Assembly: GCA_050084985.1 (NCBI GenBank)
Contig: JBITNC010000001.1
Location: forward strand, 42,036,001-42,100,000
DNA length: 64,000 nt
From: Nageia nagi
Taxonomy: Eukaryota; Pinophyta
Reading direction: 5' to 3'
How positions within the stretch are numbered: position 1 is the first letter of the stretch; every line of letters begins with the position of its first letter. Shown one piece after another: positions 55,851 through 64,000 of the stretch. Made by a program: the position numbers and the translations under genes. Under the pieces are notes generated by a model that saw nothing but the letters and a program-made list of their open reading frames with translations, did not search any database and was not told the origin of the DNA.

Positions 55851-57000
55851 TAAAAAACATAGAACCTACCAAGTAAATATAAGAGTAATGCATAAGAAGG
55901 AACACCTGGGTCCATTTCATCTTAAATGTTTGACCCTCGAGGCCCTGTTAATGTGTCAACATTGACTCATTTCCACATAATAGTGGTAGTTCTTCTTGAA
56001 CCAAGTTAACATAATGTCTATCAACCACCATTACTCTAATTATTGACATCTACAATAGAGATCATAAAGATTGCAGAGAAGTAAATAGTAGCTAATAGAG
56101 CATAATACCAAATCATACCAATCAATGTGCAATCAAATAATTACTCAATTAGCTACAGGGTTGAACAAGGAGCAATCAACGACATGTCAGAAAGATTACA
56201 ACTCTATGGACATGGCTGTTTAGAAATTGTAAATTCCTAGATAGTCATGTTGATTAGTACTTATTCACTATGTAATATAGCACAATTGTAGCATTTATGT
56301 AAATATTGTTATTTTAGTTATTTCATTCAATGCTAGAAATTATGTATATTAATGAAACCCAACCACCCAAAAAGGGAGGAAGTTGTATAAATAGCTAGTT
56401 TTTAGAAATCAGAAAGGTCGAACATTTTAGCAAATTTGCCCAAATCTATAAGAGCTATTCACATATGATAATACAAATAGATAATGCTTTGCCCTCTAGC
56501 AAAAAAGTGGCTATTATTGCTTTTGTGAATGTTATGTGTGAAATGTTTTCTTCAAATTATGGCTATGTATTGTGATTATGAGACCCCAAGTGCAAGATAG
56601 TTTGCTATTCTTAATCTTGGCTATGGATTATTATCAGTACTGCAATGCTTGGGTTGTAAATTTTCTATTTTAGCTATTTTTATTTATATATATCTTTCTT
56701 GTAACTCTTTATCATTTTATTCCTTTCCTATTATTTTTAACCTTGAATATAGATAGGAACTGGCCTATAAGTCAGAGATTGAGTAGAAAACCAACATGAG
56801 CGCATCCCCACCACTTTCTGCTTTTTCAAAGAACCTACCATTGCAGGTAGTGGAGAACACAACTAGACCAAACCCTTTAAGGTTATGCTATATCAATCAA
56901 TAGTAACTATTGTAATAAAATATCAAAAAGTGACAAACTATCTTTTTTGTGCTTGTACAATTAGACTAAAAGTAATAAGTTAGTCGCATCTACCCTATGT
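55851..57000 (+). other. LTR-like region, tentative
   Basis: The sequence from about 55950 (TGTTAATGTGTCAACATT) to about 56860, with TATAAATAG at 56390-56398 preceded by AAAAAGGGAGGAAG, has LTR-like features. No partner copy or flanking duplication is seen in the window. It could be the 3' LTR of the gypsy unit at 46-55 kb. Confidence 0.25.
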
Positions 57001-57024
57001 TTTGAAATGATGCAATTATACTAG

Positions 57025-57690
57025 TCAAGATGTAGTAAGTTGGTAAAAACATGCTTGTAATACTTAGTCAAATATAGAAAAAATATGTGGTTCTAAAGTG
57101 TTGCATCTTATTTTGAAACTATAGACCATATTTGAATCATTTGAGCATAATTAAAACTGTATACCATATTTGAAACTTTTGAGTATAATTGAAATTATAG
57201 ACCATATTTGAATCATTTGAGAATAATTGAAACTGTAGTGCATAATGTTTATGTCCAAAATCAAGGCCCAAAAGCTAATGTGACTCTACCAACCCAGAAG
57301 TGGTAAGTTGGTAAAATCAAGCTTGTAATACTTAGTCAAACATAGAAAAAACATGTACATGGTTTCCAAGTATTACATCTTATGTTGAAACTATAGATCA
57401 TATTTGAACCATTTGAGCATAATTGAAAATAGTAGTGCATAATATTCATATTATATGTTAGTGCATTGAGATCATTTCATATAATATGGTGCACTTGGAT
57501 CATTTCATATCGCATGTTGGTGCATTGAGATCATTTCATATCATATGGTGCACTTTGATAATTTCATATCATATGTTGGTACATTGAGATAATTTTATAT
57601 CGTATGGTACACTTTTGTCATTTCATATCATAATAATGGTGCATTGAAATCATTTCATATCATATGGTGCACTTAGATCATTTCATATCC
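57025..57690. repeat. nested tandem repeats (140-bp, 41-bp and 30-bp units)
   Basis: A block of about 140 bp (AAGTTGGTAAAA, GCTTGTAATACTTAGTCAAA, ACTATAGACCATATTTGAA) at 57030-57160 recurs at 57300-57435. Between them the ACCATATTTGAATCATTTGA segment is repeated about three times at roughly 41-bp steps. From 57443 to 57690 a unit near 30 bp, ATCATTTCATATCATATG plus GTGCAC or GTTGGTGCATTG, is repeated about eight times, alternating in type so that the higher-order period is near 60 bp. Confidence 0.85.
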
Positions 57691-57934
57691 AGGGATTGGG
57701 TCACTCTTGATGGTGATTAGGCATACCTTCAGGGGATGCCAGTCTTTAGACTAGTATTACATAAGTAAGGACTAAATAATGATTGGTAAATTCCACTAGG
57801 ACATCCTCTACGATCCCATGGAAAACACTATGATTGAGCATCTTGAACCTCAGGTAATTGAAGATGGTATATTCTATAACGTAAGACTATGCCTATAGTT
57901 TTAAAATAATAATGATTTGGCGGTAAGAATAACC

Positions 57935-58130
57935 TGCCCTCTTAAATTCTAAGGTGGATAATGAATACTACCCATGCCTTGAAAGTAAAAGGTGGCAAGT
58001 ACTAGCTGCCCCCTTAAAGTATAAGGTGGTGGGGACTACTCCCCCCTTAAACTATAAGGTTGCAGGTATTACCCATCCCTTTAAAGTATATGACGAAGAG
58101 TATAGACCATCACCTTAAATACCATGAGAT
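57935..58130. repeat. about 42-bp tandem repeat
   Basis: Roughly five degenerate copies of a unit with CCTTAAAGTATAAGGTGG and ACTAC(C/T)-like words, for example at 57990, 58015, 58055 and 58080. Confidence 0.6.
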
Positions 58131-58309
58131 GGTTTAACAATCTTAGATAATAATAAATTTGAATTTACCCTAGCGAGTCTAACCTACCACTATAGAGTCG
58201 AGGCTTTTAGCGATCCCTTCAATAATGTGATCATTAAGCTACCACTAAAGGTATTTGGTGGGGGTTTTAAGCTTCCATCAAAGGTCCTTTTAGTTTAGTG
58301 GTATAGACA

Positions 58310-58660
58310 TACACATCTACTCCTAACAAGCAATAGTGGAACTCACCTCATTATGCTTCTTCAATTGATCATAGATAGGGATACACTCATCCATCCATGA
58401 TTTACTTTTGTAATTGGATAGGATCACACATGTTATCCATGGAACCAAGGATAGGGATAAACACATCCATCCTAGGTCATTCAATAAATATGGATAGGGA
58501 TAAATATATCTATCCAACGTTGAAATCATTATCAAGGATACACATATTTATTCATAATCATTCTAATTGGGGACACACACATCTAATCATAATCACCAAC
58601 TATCGTGATTAGGGACATACACATTTAATCACAACATTATGTTGTGAATGGGTACAAATA
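58310..58660. repeat. degenerate 45-55 bp repeat (GATAGGGATA-CACATCCATCC)
   Basis: Recurrent AGGGATA(A/C)ACACATC-type phrases near 58376, 58422, 58453, 58495, 58536, 58568 and 58611, with variable spacers that often begin with AATCAT. It looks like an old, diverged minisatellite. Confidence 0.5.
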
Positions 58661-58944
58661 CATATGTTCACCTTAAAGGGTGTACAAGTCTTCATTTACC
58701 TATACAACTTTTAAGCTTGTCTTTTCACCATGATAATCCTTATGGTAATCTCCTCATCTTGTCAAACTGCATGGATCATCAATCACTACAATTATCAAGT
58801 GTAATAGAGCAAATTACTACATACAAGATTAACTCTATCGAGTGTAGGTAAAATCTTTATTTTCTCTAATTTTCTATGATAACTCGAAGCATCTTCATAA
58901 TCAAGTGCACATTATGTGAGCAAATAATATATCCTCCTTATGTT

Positions 58945-59020
58945 CGAGGGTCTAGTCTAGTGGTTAAACCTCCTCATTATGGGAGGCAAGGTCACGAGTT
59001 CAAATCAAATAAGCTTGGTG
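58945..59020 (+). mobile_element. SINE-like tRNA-derived promoter region
   Basis: CTAGTCTAGTGG (58952-58963) resembles a tRNA A box. After 26 nt, GGTCACGAGTTCAAATC (58990-59006) matches a B box with GGTTCRANNCC spacing. Folding into a full functional tRNA is not seen. The 3' part merges into a tandem repeat (59040-59165), so SINE boundaries are unclear. Confidence 0.5.
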
Positions 59021-59039
59021 GGATGTTTCATAAGTTGTT

Positions 59040-59165
59040 CAACCAAAGGTGGTGGTTCTCATGTATCTGATATCATAAGTGGTTCTCATGTAGCATTTAT
59101 CAAAGATGGTTCTTATGTACCATTTCTCAGAGGTGGTTCTCATGTACTAGAATGTTTCTTGAGGT
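59040..59165. repeat. about 33-bp tandem repeat (GGTGGTTCTCATGTA)
   Basis: Four copies of (A/G)GTGGTTCTCATGTA or a one-base variant, at about 59047, 59080, 59113 and 59133, each followed by short AT-rich spacers. It lies directly after the SINE-like box and may be its expanded body. Confidence 0.65.
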
Positions 59166-59169
59166 GTGG

Positions 59170-60495
59170 TTATATCCTCTCCTCTTTATGTAAACTCATC
59201 TTAGGAGTGTTGAGTGCCACTGACCATGCACTCCTTTTTTTAGCATTTACAATTGTAAATAGTAAATTACATTTACTAATTATATTTTTAAATATTACAA
59301 TACTAATACTAAAATAATAAAATCTAACATAATAGTAAAACTTGATATTTCAACAATTAAAAAATAAATAAGGTACCTATGCCTCCATCATGCACTAATC
59401 AACCCATATAAAGGATGGTGTATGATTTCAAAAAACTACTCCTTCACTCGTATTTATAGCATGCCAAATTAGAGGAATTATATGTAAATGCATGAAGCAC
59501 CCTTGATAAAGAAAGAGAACGTGGATATCTACTATATTATTTTTACCGATGAGTAAATTAGTCAATGGCCTCCTTAAAGATCGTAAAACCCACTATCCAT
59601 GTGAGCAAAAGAGGAGCCACTAAGTTTGTAGTTGTCATTTTTTAGGATGTCATTAAGGACATCATCATCAAATAATGTATTAAATACAAAAAATGTTGCA
59701 AGATGGAATCATCAACAAAGTGCATCAATTCGATATGCCAATTACCACCATTTCATACAACAAATCATAGCCATACCTATGTTTGAATTGGAAGATACCA
59801 TTACACCAAAATAGTTGTTAATATAGATGCTTAATGCACATGGTTGTAAAGGGTCTTAATGAAGGCCATACATGTTGCTTAATAGGCTTTGCAAAAAGGC
59901 CTCCAATGATAGAGTTTTGCAAAATTCAAGTGAAGGAGATAAACTTCATAAATGAACTGTCTATAGAGAAGTTTCATCATCATTTCTTTATTCTTTCTTT
60001 TAGTCGCCTATTATAGATGCACATTTGCATCACATGTATGGTAGAGAATTTCTTGATATGAATTGCAACATTGGAGCATGGAATCCTCCATCATGTTTTG
60101 GCTATGTAGGAAGATGACTTTTTTGAATCTCCATTCTATATATTTGGTGACCTTGTTGCATTTCAACTCCTCATTTATTAATATTTATTCTCTTTCTTTA
60201 GTATTCTATTGCATTATAACTATATTTATATATTTACAATAGAAGAAAATAATTGATTTCTTCACATAATTGGGTATTAGGGTAATCTCACCAACCCATG
60301 GCTTCACCCTTAAGTATATTTGATACCATGTTAAATTTTTCATAATATTGTGCTACTGGATTGTATTATCACAAACATATTTATATATACAAAACATAAG
60401 AAACCTCATGTGTTGACAAAAAATCTTGGAAACTATACATACACTATAAGACTATTATGAAATAATAACGTATAACAAACCCTATAATATAATAA
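59170..60495. other. no confident gene or repeat
   Basis: Short open frames here (59632-59814, 59834-60016) resemble no family and lack gene-like composition. Nothing supported. Confidence 0.3.
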
Positions 60496-60499
60496 TTTC

Positions 60500-62428
60500 T
60501 AACATATGGTTCCTAAACTCAAAGAGAAATGGGATTTAATATTTGTCAAGTCTATATGGAAACTAAGTTTCTTTATGTTTGGAACTTCTATATTAAACCC
60601 AATAAATCCTTTTTTTCTTGGAGTCTTAAGAGCCAAGGTCTCCCTCTTAGTACTCATTTCAAACATTTAGGAATTACGAACCCAAATGCTCTTTCTATAA
60701 TGAACCTAAGTTTTATTTACATATATTTTTGGTTTTGTAGATGTGTCATGTTGGCATGGGACTAGGTTACTTCTTTTTTTTCCCTTTTATGCATGGTTGA
60801 TTTTTTTAGTTACATGTCCTTTTTTTTTTGGTAAGAGTAAATTTAGTGGGTTTTTTTACAGGAACCCAGACTATAAAAAATAATTTTGAAACATTTTCAT
60901 CCTTCTCTATTTATTTTGTACAATTTAGGATGATAGAGATATTCTTGGTAATCCATAACCCTAATTTTAACTACATTCAAATGTATATGTATCACTACGT
61001 AAGTATAAAACTTCTAAGTAAATCTATTATGGAGCCTATAGTGTGCCCATCTTCAAATCGCAATTGCAATTGTAATTATTTCCAAGCTTGAGGAACAAAA
61101 GTTGCAAAACCCTATAAGTGTAGATCTTTAGAGTTTTAACAGGAACCTAATACAATACAACCAGAATGTATCTGTTACCTTCGTAATCCATGGATCATAG
61201 CAAAATCATAAGAACCGACCATCATGATCAACCAAAAAAGTTGTACCTCTCATGTTCACAGGAGGTCCTCTACCAACCCCTATGCATTCCCCGTAGAGCA
61301 TCCCATAACTCTCCCGACCCATAAATGAAGGAAACATTATTTTCAATCTTACCCACAAATCTTGAGCCAAAATTCAGTCAAAGCAAGGGCATTATGGAAC
61401 TTCCAAGAAAATGAGATATAAACCCAACCATAGATCGTAGGAAATTTGCCACATTTTAGTCGAGCATATCCATTATTGCCTTGTGCATGTGTCAAACAAA
61501 TCCAACACCATCATCATCGATTCAAGCATATAATGCAAAGTGAGCGAGCAGTGAATCATCCATAAGGAGCCTGATCTTCGACCTCTGAATTGCATCGTGT
61601 TCAAACCATGGCAACCACTCCTTGTATTGAGGGGGGATAGGGATGGCTACAGAAAGCACAGGTACCCCCCATTCACTTTCTCTTTGGAAAACCCTAGCCG
61701 AAAATGGTTGCATGTCCTTTTAGGCAACTCCTTCACTTTCAATTTACCTTTGCATGAAATCTGGCAAATTTTCAAAATCAATTTACTTTTCCATATATGG
61801 AAATTTCGAAATAAGATTGTTTTCAAACAATATGAACCTTATGTAATCTTTACTCATGCTAACAAATTGGAAGTATTTCATGATATTTGGTTACAAATTT
61901 GTACTCGAGCAGATAAAGTAGTAATGTAGGTGAATCACATGTGTACTCTATTAGATTATTGGAGGAATGTTCCTTGTGATATCAATCAAGTCCCTTCAAA
62001 CCCCTATCCTCCTGATCTTCATCAGGTTGACACCCTTTGTCACGTGTTAGATCCTACCTCTTCATGACATCAAGGTGGATGGGATGTGTCACCTGATTAA
62101 TGTTTCATGGAGTGATAAGGTTATTAATGGTGCTCCTGACATTCACAACCTACATGTGGATTAGATGATAATGTTGATGACACCATTAATGATATGCATA
62201 ATGGTGATGGGTGAGATAGTCAGTCAACCTTATCTAACTAATGGCAATGCGTAATGGACAACGAGTTACGTATCCAGATAATTTTTTTTACATGTTAAGG
62301 TATTTTAACTCGATGAAATGATTATTGTGTACTCATCTAGGGGTGTGATTTATTCCACCCACTTATTCTTTTGATTGGAAAAATATTTAATTTTTATTAG
62401 TTATGTAAGGTTCTTCATAAAAAAATAA
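60500..62428 (+). pseudogene. LINE 3' fragment with A-rich tail
   Basis: Related to the fragment at 32925-34163. SFFSWSLKSQGLPLSTHFKH at about 60609 matches the zf-RVT region. ENPSRKWLHVLLGNSFTFNL followed by HEIWQIF, FHIWKFRNKIVFKQ at 61680-61830 matches the W...IWK-RN-IF end. The 3' UTR ends near 62428 with TTCATAAAAAAATAAAG, a decayed poly(A) tail. The stretch 60900-61590 between the two homologous parts has other sequence and may be an insertion or a diverged section. Confidence 0.6.
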
Positions 62429-62429
62429 A

Positions 62430-62935
62430 GCATTCATATATATATATACACCATACATGTAAAGTTTGAAAAAATTATTGAACTAAATTTTTCAACATTT
62501 CAAAAAATAAAATTTATTTTAAAAACTGATTATATCAAAAAGATACATAATATAATTGCAAGGTACTATAAAAATATATAAACCAAAAGATGCGTTCACC
62601 AAAATATAAAAATTATTATCTAAATAAAATCAAATCGATTAACTCTTTACATGTAATTTAAAGTATATATAATGTAACATGATACTACATTTCCAATTAT
62701 TAAATGTGCACAAAAGTCTTAACTGATTCTTAACTTTTACCATGCAAGTTATAGTTAACTCTTAACCTTTGGTCTAAAAATAGAGCAAATACATTAAAAG
62801 ATCTTCCACTTCTCCATGCTTATTGCCAATATAAATATATAATCTTAACAAAGGTTGAACTACCGTAGGAATACAATCTACAATCACATGCAACAATCAA
62901 ATCACTTTTTAAATGCCCAATACTCTGTTTATTAG
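62430..62935. other. A+T-rich DNA downstream of the SRC2-like gene
   Basis: No gene or known repeat. It forms the spacer between the LINE tail and the 3' UTR of the minus-strand gene. Confidence 0.4.
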
Positions 62936-62939
62936 CATA

Positions 62940-63133
62940 TGCATGGCACTGTACACCAACCAGGGGCATCTTATTCAAGCTCCAAATCTAAATAGAAGCC
63001 TCAATCCCTCATCACAAAGATAAAATCAGAGCTAGCTCTACCTGTTCAACCATATTATTATCAAACCATCAATTCTACAGTTCCATGCCAAATTCATTTT
63101 TGTGAAAATACCATTCTCACCCTCCTTGATCTC
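62940..63133 (-). other. probable 3' UTR of SRC2-like gene
   Basis: Sequence downstream of the stop at 63134, richer in C/T on the plus strand than the neighbouring A+T-rich DNA. No clear AATAAA hexamer on the minus strand was picked out. Confidence 0.35.
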
Positions 63134-64000
63134 TCAGAAGTCGTCACCATCATAATACTCCTCCTCAGCCAAATTCTCCTCAACCTTCTCAGCTGCATCA
63201 TCTGCAATCTTGTCCTCCAAATATTCAGCCCCCTCCACCAAAGCTACGCCCCCCAAAACCCCAGCTACAGCTCCTACAGCCAAACCAGTCCCCACCCCAA
63301 ACTTTCTAGTCTTTGGATTCTCATTCACAGGGGCCGAGCCACCATACCCAGAAGAACCCTGATCGTAATAATTCCCAACCCCATACGCCCATGTGACGCT
63401 GGCTGGGAATAAGAACCTCCGTAGGAAATAGGACCAGAAGGATTATAATACCCTGATGGGGGTGGGGGAGAAGGATTATTTCCATAGGGGTACCATTCCG
63501 AAGGATAGGGAGGGTAATTAGCAGGATATCCTTGCGGGGGAGCAGCATAATTCCTAGTCCCATAAGGCTGGGGATAGGCTCCAGGAGGAGGGTACTGTGG
63601 CACGGGCCATTTTTTCTCCCTCAAACGGATCGCCACTTCCAACTTACCCTGCGGGCGGCCGGATGGACGCTTTAATTTCAATGTGCGTTGGAAATTCTCG
63701 TCGAAGCCCACTTCGTCTAGGACTTCCGTCAGGGCAATGCGGGCGGTTCCGACGAGCGGCTTCGTCATTTCCGACGGCTTTTCGTGCACGATATCCATCT
63801 GCAGCTCCGCGTCTTGAAGAGGTTTGGTGATGGGGATGATGAGATTTTCGTTCCAGCAAGGGTTTGTATCGCCTCCTTGATCGACGTTGGTGGAGACTTT
63901 GAAATCAGGATCGACCCACGCCACGGCATAGGGACGCAGATCTCCGTAGCGCCAATTGACGTTTTTGAGATCTTTTGCAGAGATGATTGTGAGCTCGAGG
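63134..64000 (-). CDS. SRC2-like C2-domain protein, partial, with apparent frameshift
   Basis: A plant SRC2 (soybean gene regulated by cold 2) type protein. From the right edge the minus strand reads a C2 domain without its first residues (LELTIISAKDLKNVNW, RPYAVAWVDPD, TNPCWNENLIIPIT, VGTARIALTEVL). Then comes a Pro/Tyr/Gly-rich linker (WPVPQYPPPGAYPQPYG), then a Gly-rich hydrophobic stretch (GVGTGLAVGAVAGVLGG) and an acidic tail ending at 63134. C2 domains bind membranes, usually with Ca2+; SRC2 proteins are linked to cold response and to ER/vacuole membranes. The linker frame and the C-terminal frame do not join: at 63387-63390 (GGG on the minus strand) one G appears to be missing, which would end the protein early with an unrelated tail at 63325. 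Start codon is beyond the window. Confidence 0.85.

Noticed and set aside
58945-59020. Functional tRNA gene
   Set aside because: A and B boxes are present but no complete cloverleaf with paired acceptor ends could be drawn; a SINE head is the better reading.
63597-63859. Open frames on both strands overlapping the C2 domain
   Set aside because: Shadows of the G+C-rich C2 coding sequence.

Overview
The window is plant nuclear DNA. It contains plant-type L1 LINEs (an ORF1 with a DUF4283-like domain and a CCHC knuckle, an ORF2 with endonuclease, RT and zf-RVT), Ty1/copia elements primed by initiator tRNA-Met, Ty3/gypsy relics, SINEs and MITEs. Its two cellular genes belong to plant families: UPF0496/DUF677 (At14a-like) and an SRC2-type C2 protein. 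Low gene density, high A+T and layers of old nested retroelements suggest a large, repeat-rich genome. A conifer or other gymnosperm would fit, but that is an inference.

Layout. 1-1500: minus-strand gypsy relic running off the left edge. 3.4-5.35 kb: UPF0496/DUF677 gene with a GC-richer, G-box-bearing upstream region; its frame is broken by one in-frame TGA. 5.4-10 kb: very A+T-rich DNA holding a Mutator-like MITE with a 9-bp target duplication and a tRNA-derived SINE. About 10.2-16.6 kb: decayed LINE, split in its RT domain by a 1,076-bp terminal-inverted-repeat element. 18189-24246: essentially intact LINE with both ORFs open, a poly(A) tail and a perfect target duplication. 24452-31614: copia element (Copia-1) with three LTRs and a CTTTC target duplication. 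31.6-34.2 kb: RNase H and LINE relics. 34369-42504: minus-strand copia (Copia-2) with paired 498-bp LTRs and a CAAAT duplication, inserted into an older copia (Copia-3, 34164-34368 plus 42505-44740). 46.0-50.65 kb: gypsy relic whose gag-protease block and RT-integrase block face opposite ways. 51.2-54.9 kb: decayed long ORF of unknown function. 55.3-59.2 kb: a run of unrelated tandem repeats and a SINE-like box. 60.5-62.4 kb: LINE 3' fragment. 63.1-64.0 kb: SRC2-like C2-domain gene, minus strand, running off the right edge and carrying an apparent 1-nt frameshift.

The most unusual signals are in the copia family. (1) Comparing copies points to a spliceable intron in the 5' leader, between the primer-binding site and gag. 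One leader copy in Copia-1 looks spliced, another looks unspliced, and Copia-2 keeps a 2.45-kb interval with a good 3' splice site. (2) The U3 region carries a long hairpin kept by compensatory changes between subfamilies. (3) The 3' untranslated region of Copia-1 has five copies of a hairpin with an invariant loop and covarying stems, lying between two polypurine tracts. No annotation or search was available. All calls rest on reading the sequence, its translations and repeats within the window.
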